From: Nocardioides sp. L-11A
GTDB lineage: Bacteria > Actinomycetota > Actinomycetes > Propionibacteriales > Nocardioidaceae
Direction of reading: 5' to 3'
Assembly: GCA_029961745.1 (NCBI GenBank)
Contig: CP124680.1
Coordinates: forward strand, 3,348,001 to 3,412,000
Length of the DNA stretch: 64,000 nucleotides
Positions 15,050 through 25,124 of this stretch are shown piece by piece. Every line of letters starts with the position of its first letter. The stretch's first letter is position 1. The notes beneath the pieces were generated by a model. It did no database searches. It saw only the letters and a program-made list of their open reading frames with translations, and was not told the origin of the DNA. A program made the position numbers and the translations under genes.

Positions 15050-17170
15050 GTGCACGAAGACCAGCGCGTCCGCGGCGCCGCCGCCGCGCGCCGCGGCGAC
15101 CCCTCGTCAGGCCGCACGCCGCGGGTGGAGGACCACCAGTACGGCCGCCTGCTCGACGAGCGCTACCGGATCGGCGTGCGGATCGCCCGCGGCGGCATGG
15201 CCAGCGTCTACGAGGCGGTCGACACCCGGCTGGACCGCACGGTCGCCGTCAAGATCATGCACCCCGGCCTCGGCGACGCGACCACGCGCGAGGACGAGTC
15301 GTTCGCGCGCCGGTTCGTGAGCGAGGCCAAGGCCGCGGCCCGGCTCTCCCACCCGCACGTGGTCGCGGTGTTCGACCAGGGCCGCGACGACAGCGACGGC
15401 ACGGTCTACCTCGTCATGGAGTACGTCCCGGGCCACACCCTGCGCGACACCATCGGCAAGGAGGCGCCGATGTCGCCCGAGCGGGCGCTGGCGCTGCTCG
15501 ACCCGGTCCTCTCGGCGCTCGGCGCCGCGCACCGCGCGGGCCTGATCCATCGCGACGTGAAGCCCGAGAACGTCCTCATCGCCGCCGACCCGCACTCGGG
15601 CGCGACCCGGATCAAGGTCGCCGACTTCGGCCTGGCCAAGGCGGTCAGCGCCGACACCCAGCACACCGCCACCAACGGCGTCCTCATCGGGACCGTGTCC
15701 TATCTCGCTCCCGAGCTGGTCGTCGAGCAGCGGGCCGACGCCCGCGCCGACGTGTACGCCGCCGGCGTGATCCTCTTCGAGCTGCTCACCGGCACCAAGC
15801 CGCACACCGGGGAGACGCCGATCGCGGTGGCCTACCGCCACGTCCACGAGGACGTCCCGCGGCCGTCCACCGTGGTGCCCGGGATCCCCGACTACGTCGA
15901 CGCCCTCGTCCTGCGAGCCACCACCCGCGACGCCAGCCTGCGCCCGGCCGACGCCACCGTGCTGCTGCACCACGTGCGCCGGGTCGCGCAGGCGCTGCAC
16001 GACGGCGTCCGCGAGGACCCCGAGCTGGTCGCCGACCTGCTGCCCGCGGCGCGGGTCACCGCTCCGGACCCCGCAGCGGCCGTCGGCGGCGACACCACCC
16101 CCGAGCCGGTGAGCTCGCTGTGGGACGGCCTGCCCGACCTGGTCGACGAGCCGGCACAGCGCACGGCGGTGCGGACCGCCGCCCGGCCGCCGGCGCCCCC
16201 GGCGCCCTCACCGCACGAACAGACCTCGGTCATCGCCGAGCCGCCCGCGGCACCACCGCGGCGCAGGCGGCGGCGTGGCCGGCGGATCGCCCTCGCGTTG
16301 GTCCTGGTCGTCCTCGTGGCCGCCGTCGGCGGCACCGCCTGGTGGGTCGGGTGGGGGCGGTTCACGACGACGCCCGGCGTGGTGGGACTGGAGCAGGCGG
16401 CGGCCCAGGCGAAGCTCGAGGAGGCCGGCCTGGGCGTCACCGTCGGCGACGAGGTCTACTCCGAGAGCGTCGAGAAGGGCCTCGTGATCGCCACGGACCC
16501 CCGGCCCGGTGAGCGGATCCTGCCCGACGGCGAGGTCGCGCTGACCGTCTCCCTCGGCAAGGAGCGCTACGACGTCCCCGACCTCGCCGGCAAGACCGTC
16601 GCCGAGGCGGAGGCCGCTCTCGCGGAGGTGAAGTTCGTCGCCGGTCAGCCCGTCGAGCGCTGGTCGGAGACCGTCGAGGAAGGCCGGGTGATCCAGAGCC
16701 AGCCCGCGTTCGGCACGCCGGAGGCCGCCGCCCTGCCCGTCGGGACCTCGGTCACGCTGGTCGTCTCCCAGGGACGCAAGCCGATCAAGATCCGCAGCTT
16801 CGTCGGCAAGGACGCCGACAAGGCGACCCAGGCCCTGGAGAAGAAGGGGCTGAAGGTCGAGGTCGCCGAGGAGCGCTACAGCGACGACGTCCCCGAGGGC
16901 CGGGTGATCAGTCAGTCGCCCGACTCCGGCACCCGGTACCGGAGCGACACCGTCCAGCTCGTCGTGTCGAAGGGCCCGGAGCTGGTCACGGTCCCCTCCG
17001 TCCGGCTCAAGTCGACCGACGACGCGGTCGCGCTCCTGGAGAGCCTCGGCCTGGTCGTCAAGATCGAGCGCGCCGACATCTACATCAACGGCAGCGTGGC
17101 CTGGAGCACCAGCCCCGGCGGCGGCAGCAAGGTGCGCAAGGGCAGCACCGTGATCCTCGACGTCGTCTGA
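15050..17170 (+). CDS. Ser/Thr protein kinase with four PASTA domains
   Basis: 706 residues. The kinase domain spans about 35-300: glycine loop ARGGMASV, Lys68 in VAVKIM, catalytic HRDVKPEN at 167-174 and DFGLAKA. A Pro-rich juxtamembrane segment leads to one membrane helix (about 412-432) preceded by a basic cluster. Four extracellular PASTA repeats then run to the end and should sense peptidoglycan fragments. The GTG at 15050 has AGGAGG 6 bases upstream; an ATG at 15032 is the alternative. Its divergent Rv2175c-like neighbour suggests a PknL-position kinase, but mycobacterial PknL lacks PASTA domains. Confidence 0.93.
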   Translation: MHEDQRVRGAAAARRGDPSSGRTPRVEDHQYGRLLDERYRIGVRIARGGMASVYEAVDTRLDRTVAVKIMHPGLGDATTREDESFARRFVSEAKAAARLSHPHVVAVFDQGRDDSDGTVYLVMEYVPGHTLRDTIGKEAPMSPERALALLDPVLSALGAAHRAGLIHRDVKPENVLIAADPHSGATRIKVADFGLAKAVSADTQHTATNGVLIGTVSYLAPELVVEQRADARADVYAAGVILFELLTGTKPHTGETPIAVAYRHVHEDVPRPSTVVPGIPDYVDALVLRATTRDASLRPADATVLLHHVRRVAQALHDGVREDPELVADLLPAARVTAPDPAAAVGGDTTPEPVSSLWDGLPDLVDEPAQRTAVRTAARPPAPPAPSPHEQTSVIAEPPAAPPRRRRRRGRRIALALVLVVLVAAVGGTAWWVGWGRFTTTPGVVGLEQAAAQAKLEEAGLGVTVGDEVYSESVEKGLVIATDPRPGERILPDGEVALTVSLGKERYDVPDLAGKTVAEAEAALAEVKFVAGQPVERWSETVEEGRVIQSQPAFGTPEAAALPVGTSVTLVVSQGRKPIKIRSFVGKDADKATQALEKKGLKVEVAEERYSDDVPEGRVISQSPDSGTRYRSDTVQLVVSKGPELVTVPSVRLKSTDDAVALLESLGLVVKIERADIYINGSVAWSTSPGGGSKVRKGSTVILDVV

Positions 17171-17250
17171 GGGCTTCCGACAGGGACTGGTCAACCACGC
17201 CGGACAGGCGCACCATGGGCGGTGGGGGGAACCCAACCAACGGAGTCGAC

Positions 17251-17733
17251 ATGGCCGGTCACATCATCCACGTGCATGCCACCATCCCCGCCCCGCCGGA
17301 GCAGGTCTGGGATGTCATCACCGACATCGCCCACGCCGACGACGTGCTGCGCAGCGTCAGCGAGACCGAGATCCTCACCGAGGGGGCGTACGACGTCGGC
17401 ACCGCCTGGCGCGAGCGGCGCACCCTGTTCGGGCACCACGGCCCGGAGGAGCTGCAGGTCGTCGAGTCGGAGCCACCGCGTCGTACCGTCGTCGAGGCCG
17501 AGGTCGGCAATGACGTGATCCGGACGGCCTACCGGCTCACCCCGTCCGGCCCCGACGCGACCGGCACCCGGCTGGCGATGACGACCACCGTGGAGATGAG
17601 CCACCGGTCCGCGCTGTCGCGGGCCATGTGGGCGATGTTCGGCGGGTTCAGCTACGACCGCACCCGCAAGGTGCTCGAGCACGACCTGGAGGACATCGAG
17701 GCGGAGGCCTGCCGTCGGGCGACCTCCGCGTGA
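17251..17733 (+). CDS. SRPBCC (START/Bet v1-like) protein
   Basis: 160 residues of the polyketide cyclase/dehydrase-like SRPBCC fold: a first beta strand (HIIHVHATIPAPPEQVWDVI), a central sheet and a long carboxyl helix (DRTRKVLEHDLEDIEAEA). These proteins bind hydrophobic ligands; no ligand can be named. The ATG at 17251 is chosen over one at 17215 because GGAG lies five bases upstream and the fold starts there. It sits 80 bases after the kinase gene. Confidence 0.8.
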   Translation: MAGHIIHVHATIPAPPEQVWDVITDIAHADDVLRSVSETEILTEGAYDVGTAWRERRTLFGHHGPEELQVVESEPPRRTVVEAEVGNDVIRTAYRLTPSGPDATGTRLAMTTTVEMSHRSALSRAMWAMFGGFSYDRTRKVLEHDLEDIEAEACRRATSA

Positions 17734-17784
17734 TTCGCCGGTTCTGACATCTCGCCGGGCCGTCGGGGTACGGTGAGCCCCGCG

Positions 17785-18825
17785 ATGACCACCCCGACGC
17801 ACTGCACCAGCTGTGGGCACGAGCTCGGGATCGGCCGGTTCTGCACGAACTGCGGACAGCCCGTGCCCGGCCGGCACCCCGAGGCCGCGCCCACTGCCGG
17901 CACGCCCGTGGTGCCGCCGCCGACGGGTCAGCTGCCGCCCGCCGCGCGCTATCCGCTCTACGCCGACGCGACGACCGTCCTGCCCGGGCCGCCTCCGCCG
18001 CCCGGGCCGCCTCCGGCGCCCGTCACCCACGTCGTCCCCGAGCCGGGCGCGCCGGCGCCGTACACTCCGCCGCCCGGTGCGCCGCCCGCGCGGGGGCGGT
18101 CCGGCCGGCCGTGGCTGCCCTGGGCGCTCGGTGTCGTCGTGCTCGCGCTGGTCGCCGGCATCGGCGCCTTCCTGCTGATCGCCGCCGGGGGCGACGACGA
18201 CCCCGCCCGGGCCGGCGACGACCGCACCGGCGCACCGAGGGGCCAGGGCACCGACGACGCTCGGCCGGCCCGGCCGAGCGGGTCGGCCGGCGAGCCGCGG
18301 CCCGACAGCACGGGGACGGCCGCACCGGTCGAGACGCCCGACCCCGACGACGTCGCCGACCTCACCTCGACCGCGCGCGCCGAGGTCCCGGACACGGCCC
18401 CGCCGTCCCGCGACCGGCAGAACCGCCCGGTGACGTACGACGCCGAGAACATGCTCGACGGCCGCCCGCGCACGGCGTGGCGGATGACCGGCGACGGCAC
18501 CGGCGCGAGCCTCCTGTTCGACCTCGGGCAGGAGGTCGTGCTGACGGAGGTGGGGCTGGTCAACGGCTACGCCAAGGTCGACGGCGCCGACAACTGGTAC
18601 CTCGGCAATCGCCGGATCCGCGCGGTGCAGTGGGAGTTCGACGACGGCACCCGGATCACCCAGAAGCTCACCGACGGCCGGCCTCTGCAGCCGCTGGCCG
18701 TCGACCCGGTCGCCACGACGCGGATCGTGCTGCACCTGGTCGAGGTGACCGCCCCGGGCAAGGGCCCCGAGGGCCGCGACTTCACCGCGATCAGCGAGGT
18801 CCGCTTCCGCGGCGCCCCCAGGTGA
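17785..18825 (+). CDS. Zinc-ribbon membrane protein with discoidin-like C-terminal domain
   Basis: 346 residues in four parts: a zinc ribbon (CTSCGHELGIGRFCTNCG, Cys-x2-Cys twice, residues about 6-23); a Pro-rich cytoplasmic linker; one membrane helix near residues 113-135; and an exported Asp/Arg/Pro-rich linker leading to a beta-rich domain of about 130 residues. The last part (NMLDGRPRTAWR... SLLFDLGQ) resembles the F5/8-type C or NADase-associated glycan-binding fold. The ATG at 17785 lies 10 bases after TACGGT. Linking a cytoplasmic zinc ribbon to an outside carbohydrate-binding-like domain suggests signalling or wall anchoring, which is inference. Confidence 0.78.
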   Translation: MTTPTHCTSCGHELGIGRFCTNCGQPVPGRHPEAAPTAGTPVVPPPTGQLPPAARYPLYADATTVLPGPPPPPGPPPAPVTHVVPEPGAPAPYTPPPGAPPARGRSGRPWLPWALGVVVLALVAGIGAFLLIAAGGDDDPARAGDDRTGAPRGQGTDDARPARPSGSAGEPRPDSTGTAAPVETPDPDDVADLTSTARAEVPDTAPPSRDRQNRPVTYDAENMLDGRPRTAWRMTGDGTGASLLFDLGQEVVLTEVGLVNGYAKVDGADNWYLGNRRIRAVQWEFDDGTRITQKLTDGRPLQPLAVDPVATTRIVLHLVEVTAPGKGPEGRDFTAISEVRFRGAPR

Positions 18826-18831
18826 GCCCGC

Positions 18832-18860
18832 GGTCCGGGCGGCCCCGCGCGGCCCGGACC
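18832..18860. terminator. Bidirectional hairpin between convergent genes
   Basis: GGTCCGGGC and GCCCGGACC form a perfect 9-base stem with an 11-base loop, filling the 40-base gap between the zinc-ribbon gene and aroG. It should end both transcripts. Confidence 0.75.
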
Positions 18861-18865
18861 CGGCC

Positions 18866-20203
18866 TCAGCGCTTCTGGAGCATGCTGGCGACCTGGAAGG
18901 CCATCTCCAGCGACTGCACCCGGTTGAGGCGCGGGTCGACGACCGACTCGTAGCGGTGGGCCAGGCCCTGTTCGTCGAGCTCCTCGCCGCCACCGACGAT
19001 CTCGGTCACGTCGTCGCCGGTGTTCTCGACGAGGATGCCGGCCGGGACCGTGCCGAGGGCACGATGGACGTCGAAGAAGCCCTGCACCTCGTCGAGGACA
19101 TCCTCGAAGCGGCGGGTCTTGTAGCCGTTGGACGCCTCGAAGGTGTTGCCGTGCATCGCGTCGCACACCCAGGCCACGTCGACCCCCTCGGCCGTGACCT
19201 TCTCGACCAGTGCCGGCAGGCCGTCGCGGATCTTGGCCGCCCCGAAGCGGGTGATGAAGGTGAGCCGGCCGGACTCGTTGGCCGGGTTGAGCTTCGCGGC
19301 CAGCGCGAGCGCGTCGTCCGCGGTGGCATTGGGGCCGAGCTTGCAGCCGATCGGGTTGCTGATGTGACTGAAGTACTCGACGTGGGCACCGTCGAGCTGC
19401 CGGGTGCGCTCGCCGATCCACACCATGTGGCCCGAGACGTTGTAGGGCTTCTCGGTGCGCGAGTCGATGCGCGTCATGGCGTGCTCGTACTCGAGCAGCA
19501 GCGCCTCGTGCGAGGAGTAGAAGTCGACCCGGTGGAACTCCTCGGGGTCGGCGCCGATCGCCTGCATGAAGGTCAGCGCGCGGTCGATCTCGGCGGCCAT
19601 CGCCTCGTAGTGCTGGCCGACCGGGCTGTTGCGGACGAACTCGGAGTTCCAGGTGTGCACCTGGCGCAGGTCGGCGTAGCCGCCGGTGGTGAAGGCCCGC
19701 ACGAGGTTCAGCGTGGACGCCGAGGCGTGGTAGACGTCGAGCAGCCGCTGCGGGTCGGGGCGCCGGGACTCGGGGGTGAACTCGAAGCCGTTGACCGCGT
19801 CGCCCCGGTAGGCCGGCAGGGTCACCTCGCCGCGGGTCTCGGTGTCGGACGAGCGGGGCTTGGCGTACTGGCCCGCGAGCCGGCCGACCTTCACGACGGG
19901 CACGGACGCGGCGTAGGTCAGCACGACCGCCATCTGCAGCAGGACCCGGAGCTTGTTGCGGGTGTTGTCGGCGGTCGCGTCGACGAAGGTCTCGGCGCAG
20001 TCGCCGCCCTGGAGCAGGAATGCCTCCCCTCGGCTGGCCGCGGCGATCTTCGCCTTCAGCTCGTCGCACTCGCCCGCAAAGACCAGCGGAGGCAGCGTGC
20101 GCAGTCGCTCGACGGCCGCGGCGAGGGCCGCGGGGTCGTCGTACGACGGCTGCTGCTTCGCTCCGATGGCGTGCAACTGCTCGAGGGACGGGAGGGTGCT
20201 CAC
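18866..20203 (-). CDS. aroG: Class II DAHP synthase
   Basis: 445-residue type II 3-deoxy-D-arabino-heptulosonate 7-phosphate synthase, which condenses PEP and erythrose 4-phosphate as the first shikimate step. Recognisable blocks are FLLQGGDCAETF with the metal-binding Cys, KVGRLAGQYAKPR, and VWVCDAMHGNT with metal and substrate contacts. Length is near the family norm of about 450-460. The GTG at 20203 follows a TACCAT -10 by six bases, so it is leaderless; the frame is open much further upstream but without family similarity. It is monocistronic and convergent with the zinc-ribbon gene. Confidence 0.95.
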   Translation of the reverse strand: MSTLPSLEQLHAIGAKQQPSYDDPAALAAAVERLRTLPPLVFAGECDELKAKIAAASRGEAFLLQGGDCAETFVDATADNTRNKLRVLLQMAVVLTYAASVPVVKVGRLAGQYAKPRSSDTETRGEVTLPAYRGDAVNGFEFTPESRRPDPQRLLDVYHASASTLNLVRAFTTGGYADLRQVHTWNSEFVRNSPVGQHYEAMAAEIDRALTFMQAIGADPEEFHRVDFYSSHEALLLEYEHAMTRIDSRTEKPYNVSGHMVWIGERTRQLDGAHVEYFSHISNPIGCKLGPNATADDALALAAKLNPANESGRLTFITRFGAAKIRDGLPALVEKVTAEGVDVAWVCDAMHGNTFEASNGYKTRRFEDVLDEVQGFFDVHRALGTVPAGILVENTGDDVTEIVGGGEELDEQGLAHRYESVVDPRLNRVQSLEMAFQVASMLQKR

Positions 20204-20223
20204 CGCCCAATGGTACCCAGTGG

Positions 20224-21678
20224 TCAATCGTCGGTCGGGTCGATGTCCATGTGCTCGATGTCGGCGAAGTGACCGCCCTCGGGCTTGTAGAAGAGTCGGG
20301 TGAGGATCCAGAGCACGACACCGATGCCGAGCAGGCCGGCGGCGATCTTGTACTGGATCATGTCCGCCTCCAGCCGGGCCCAGGGACCGAGCAGGTAGGC
20401 GCAGAAGAGCGCGCCCAGGACCGGGACCACGGTCGGCGCCCGGAAGCCGTGGGGTCGGGTCGGCTCGCGCCGCAGGACGAGGCAGGCGACGTTGACGATG
20501 GTGAACACGGCGAGCAGCAGCAGGGCGGTCGTGCCCGACAGGGCGCCGACGATGGTGCTCTCCGACGCGAGTCGCACGTAGGCGATCAGGCCGCACGCCA
20601 GCAGCGTGGTGAAGCCGATGGCGACGTACGGCGAGCGGCGTCCGGGGAGCACCTTGCCGAGGACGGGCGGCAGCACCCGCTGGCGGGCCATGCCGTAGAT
20701 CAGCCGACTGGCCATCAGCATGTTGATCAGTGCCGTGTTGGCGACCGCGAACACCGTCATGAACGGGAAGAAGTCGTCGATCGGCAGGTCGGGCGCGCCG
20801 AGCTTGACGACGTCGATGAGGATGCCGGCCTCGGCGTTGGTCGGCGAGCCGATCTTGTCGGCCGGGATGACGGCGACGACGGAGACCGCGACCAGCATGT
20901 AGATGATCACGGCGATGCCGAGCCCGGTCAGCATCATCCGCGGGAAGATCCGCTCCGGATCCTTGGTCTCCTCGACCATGTTGACCGAGTCCTCGAAGCC
21001 GACCATGGAGAAGAACGCGATCGCGGTGGCGACCGTGACGGCCATGAACAGGCCCTTGTCGTCGGGACTCTCGAAGACGGTGATCCGGTCGAGGTCGCCG
21101 TCGCCCTTGCCGATGACCCAGATGCCGATCCCGATCACGATCGCCAGCGCGGCCATCTCGATCAGGGTGAGCACGACGTTGAACTTCACGCTCTCCCCGA
21201 CGCCGCGCAGGTTGATCAGCGCCAGCAGCAGCATGAACGCCAGTGCGACGACCAGCACCAGCTCCTTGCCGGGCGCGTCGTTGCCGAACCCGATCAGCAG
21301 GTTGGACGCCAGGAGGCCCGAGGAGGTCGACGCGCTCGTGATCCCGGAGCAGACGACCGTGAACGCGACCAGGAAGGTCACGAAGTGCACGCCGAACGCC
21401 TTGTGGGCGTAGAGCGCGGCCCCCGCTGCCTGGGGGTACTTCGTGACGAGCTCGAGATAGGAGTAGGCCGTCAGCGTGGCGATCGCGAAGGCGACCAGGA
21501 ACGGCAGCCAGGCGATGCCGCCGACCTGCCCGGCGAGGCGGCCGGTGACGGCGTACACGCCCGCGCCGAGGATGTCGCCGACGATGAACAGGAGCAGCAG
21601 GCCTGGTCCCAGGACCCGCTTCAGCTCCGGCTGGCCGTGCCCGCCCTGCGTCGTCTCTCCGGTGGTCTCAGTGGACAT
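20224..21678 (-). CDS. APC-family amino acid permease
   Basis: 484 residues with about twelve membrane helices. The first helix carries the substrate-binding glycine motif (FIVGDILGAGVYAVTGRLAG) typical of amino acid/polyamine/organocation carriers, and a long family-typical sequence follows. It belongs to the basic or broad amino acid permease branch, but the substrate is not predictable. AAGGA lies six bases before the ATG. The last residues are acidic (DIEHMDIDPTDD). It ends 20 bases before the aroG start on the same strand. Confidence 0.9.
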   Translation of the reverse strand: MSTETTGETTQGGHGQPELKRVLGPGLLLLFIVGDILGAGVYAVTGRLAGQVGGIAWLPFLVAFAIATLTAYSYLELVTKYPQAAGAALYAHKAFGVHFVTFLVAFTVVCSGITSASTSSGLLASNLLIGFGNDAPGKELVLVVALAFMLLLALINLRGVGESVKFNVVLTLIEMAALAIVIGIGIWVIGKGDGDLDRITVFESPDDKGLFMAVTVATAIAFFSMVGFEDSVNMVEETKDPERIFPRMMLTGLGIAVIIYMLVAVSVVAVIPADKIGSPTNAEAGILIDVVKLGAPDLPIDDFFPFMTVFAVANTALINMLMASRLIYGMARQRVLPPVLGKVLPGRRSPYVAIGFTTLLACGLIAYVRLASESTIVGALSGTTALLLLAVFTIVNVACLVLRREPTRPHGFRAPTVVPVLGALFCAYLLGPWARLEADMIQYKIAAGLLGIGVVLWILTRLFYKPEGGHFADIEHMDIDPTDD

Positions 21679-21720
21679 CTGCGTCCTTCCTCTCCCGAGG
21701 TGGAAAGTCACTCCCGGCCC

Positions 21721-22353
21721 TCACCTTCGCGCAGGCCGCTCCGATTGGGAAGCATTTGTCCGGGGTGGCGGCATGTCGAGATCACGGCGGGGCGCGACGT
21801 CGAGGGAGTCGAGCAGCCCGAGGAAGGCCCGGGCGAAGGGGTTGCCGGCGGTGCCCGACGCGACGGCCCGCCAGTCGACCTGCTCGCGCACCGCCCGGGC
21901 GGCGGGGAGCACGGCGGTGAAGTCGCAGGCGTGCTCCTCCAGGGAGGCGAGCTTGTCGGTCATCAGCACGGTCGCCGAGAGCACCGGCATCCGCACCGAC
22001 TCCACTTCGATCTCGTCCGCGTCGCCGAAGCGAGAGCGCTGGATCGGATCGTTGCGGACCCGGAAGATGACGTCGACCATCGCGTCGTCGACGAAGACCT
22101 TGAACAGCCAGTCCTCCGGTGGCTGCACGACGTCGAGACCACGCTCGGCCAGGACGTCCTCCACCCGCGCGGCGTCCTCCTCCGCGATCATGAAGTCGAC
22201 GTCGTGGTCCGGCTCCGGTCCACCGCGCGCCCACAGCCCGTAGCTGCCGGCCAGGGCGAACGGCACGCCCGCCTCCTTCAACAGCACGGCGACGAGCTTG
22301 AGCGCCTCCCGCAGGTGGCCCGAGCCCACCGCGCCCTCCCCTGCCTCGGTCAC
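21721..22353 (-). CDS. Nucleotidyltransferase-fold protein
   Basis: 210 residues. FALAGSYGLWARGGPEPDHD followed by VDF near residues 29-51 carries the Gly-Ser and the Asp-x-Asp pair of a pol-beta-like nucleotidyltransferase fold. The rest resembles the minimal NTase-like proteins of the AbiEii/DUF4111 type. No partner antitoxin or HEPN gene is adjacent, so a toxin role is not supported. The GTG at 22353 follows a weak TACCGC box (22360-22365) by six bases. It is divergent from the EEP-family gene. Confidence 0.75.
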   Translation of the reverse strand: MTEAGEGAVGSGHLREALKLVAVLLKEAGVPFALAGSYGLWARGGPEPDHDVDFMIAEEDAARVEDVLAERGLDVVQPPEDWLFKVFVDDAMVDVIFRVRNDPIQRSRFGDADEIEVESVRMPVLSATVLMTDKLASLEEHACDFTAVLPAARAVREQVDWRAVASGTAGNPFARAFLGLLDSLDVAPRRDLDMPPPRTNASQSERPARR

Positions 22354-22359
22354 GCAGGT

Positions 22360-22404
22360 GCGGTACCCACGCGGGCGGCTGACATGCGGGCGGGCGGGTA
22401 CCGC
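22360..22404. promoter_or_regulatory. Divergent start region, NTase and EEP genes
   Basis: TACCGC occurs on each strand, 6 bases before the NTase GTG (22360-22365, minus) and 7 bases before the EEP ATG (22399-22404, plus). Both are weak TANNNT variants but symmetrical, as expected for two leaderless promoters. Confidence 0.4.
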
Positions 22405-23177
22405 CGCGGCGATGCGCATCGTGACGTTCAACATCCTCGGCGGCCGCACCCAGTACGACGCCGAGGTCGACGTGGCCGTGCTGCAGCGGGCGATCGCCGA
22501 CCTCGATCCGGACGTGCTCGCGCTGCAGGAGGTCGACCATCTGCTCCAGCGCTCGGGTCATGCCGACCTGACCGCGCTCGCCGCCGAGGCCATGGGCGCG
22601 ACCGACCATCGCTTCGTGGCCGCGCTCGCCGGCAGCCCCGGTGCGACCTGGACGGCCGCGACCGGTGACGAGCAGCCCGGGGACGCCGCCTACGGCATCG
22701 CGCTGCTGAGCCGGATGCCGGTCAGCGGGTGGCAGGTGATCCGCCTCCCGGCCGTGCCCACGCAGGTGCCGATGCGCTTCCCCGGCCGGCTGCTGCCGAC
22801 CTGGGTGCGCGACGAGCCGCGGGTCGCGGTGAGCGCGACCGTGGAGACGCCGGACGGCCCCCTCACCGTCACCACCACCCACCTGTCCTTCATCCACTGG
22901 TGGAACGGCCGTCAGCTCGGACGGCTGACGCGCTCGCTCTCCGGCGCGCGGCGGCCGCTCGTGCTGACGGGCGATCTCAACATGGGCCCGGCCCGGGCGG
23001 CGCGGGTCAGCGGGCTCACGCCGCTCGCCGAGCACGCGACCTTCCCCGCCGACCGGCCGCGCGAGCAGCTGGACCACGTGCTGGCCGACCCGCCGCTGGC
23101 CGCCCGGGCGACCGCGCGCCGGATGGCACTGTCGGACCACCGGGCGCTGCTCGTGGACCTCGACCTCCGGTACGCGC

Positions 23178-24206
<1,029 letters not shown>

Positions 24207-24212
24207 ACCGCC

Positions 24213-24234
24213 AACCTACGTCGGACCCTAGGCT
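24213..24234. promoter_or_regulatory. Back-to-back promoters of pfp and DUF1028 gene
   Basis: TAGGTT (24213-24218, minus) precedes the pfp ATG by six bases and TAGGCT (24229-24234, plus) precedes the DUF1028 ATG by seven. The start codons are 35 bases apart, so the two promoters must share their upstream DNA. Confidence 0.6.
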
Positions 24235-24241
24235 GCAGGCC

Positions 24242-25060
24242 ATGACCTTCTCGATCGTGGCCCGGTCCGCCGACGGCGACACCTGGGGTGTCGCCGTCGC
24301 CTCCAAGTTCCTCGCGGTCGGCTCGGCCGTGCCCGCCGCCGTCGCGGGCGTCGGTGCCGTCGCCACCCAGGCCGACGCCAACGTCGCCTACAAGGGCCTC
24401 GCGCTCTCCCATCTCGACGAGGGCGCGACCGCGCCGGTCGCGCTGCAACGGCTCCTCGAGGAGGACGACGGCCGGGCGCACCGGCAGGTCGGCATCGTCG
24501 ACCTCGACGGCACCGCCGCCACCCACACCGGCGCCGAGTGCATCCCGTGGGCCGGCGGGGCGACCGGTGAGGGCTACGCGATCCAGGGCAACTGCCTCGC
24601 CGGCTCCGAGGTGGTCGAGGCGATGGAGGCGGCCTGGCTCGCCGGCGACCCGGAGTCCACGCTGCAGGACCGCCTGCTGGCCGCGCTCGCCGCCGGCGAC
24701 GCCGCGGGAGGCGACCGTCGGGGCCGCCAGTCCGCGGCGATGCTCGTGGTCCGCGAGGCCGCGGGCTACGGCGGTCTGGACGACGTCGCGGTGGACCTTC
24801 GCGTCGACGACCACCCGGCCCCGATCGACGAGCTCGCCCGGCTGCTCGACCTCCACGACCTCTACCTCACCGCCTCCACCGAGAAGGAGCGGGTCGCCGT
24901 CGACGACACGCTGCGCGCCGAGCTGGAGACCTTCGCCGCCGCCGGCGGCCACCGGGACTTCCACACCTGGGTGGGCACCGAGAACTACGAGATGCGGGTC
25001 GCGCCCGACCTGGCCTGGATCGACCGGCGGGTGCTCGCGATCGTCCGCGGCGACGGCTGA
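24242..25060 (+). CDS. DUF1028 (Ntn-hydrolase-like) protein
   Basis: 272 residues. The amino end MTFSIVARSADGDTWGVAVA and the following SKFLAVGSAVP block are the DUF1028 signature, a family related to Ntn hydrolases such as the proteasome and glycosylasparaginase. An acidic carboxyl third (residues about 190-272) follows. Activity is not established for the family. The start is decided by TAGGCT seven bases upstream. It is a single gene, ending at a strong palindrome next to the IS30 element. Confidence 0.87.
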   Translation: MTFSIVARSADGDTWGVAVASKFLAVGSAVPAAVAGVGAVATQADANVAYKGLALSHLDEGATAPVALQRLLEEDDGRAHRQVGIVDLDGTAATHTGAECIPWAGGATGEGYAIQGNCLAGSEVVEAMEAAWLAGDPESTLQDRLLAALAAGDAAGGDRRGRQSAAMLVVREAAGYGGLDDVAVDLRVDDHPAPIDELARLLDLHDLYLTASTEKERVAVDDTLRAELETFAAAGGHRDFHTWVGTENYEMRVAPDLAWIDRRVLAIVRGDG

Positions 25061-25069
25061 GCCGGGCGC

Positions 25070-25103
25070 TGCAGGAATCGCCGGTCGACCGGTGATTCCT
25101 GCA
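25070..25103. terminator. 34-base palindrome after DUF1028 gene
   Basis: TGCAGGAATC and GATTCCTGCA arms enclose CCGGTCGACCGG, forming an almost perfect palindrome ten bases past the stop. It can end transcription from the left before the insertion sequence. Confidence 0.75.
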
Positions 25104-25124
25104 CTTGTCGGGCGTTGCAACGCC

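Noticed and set aside
21721..22353. AbiEii-type toxin
   Set aside because: Only the nucleotidyltransferase fold is visible; no partner antitoxin gene is adjacent.
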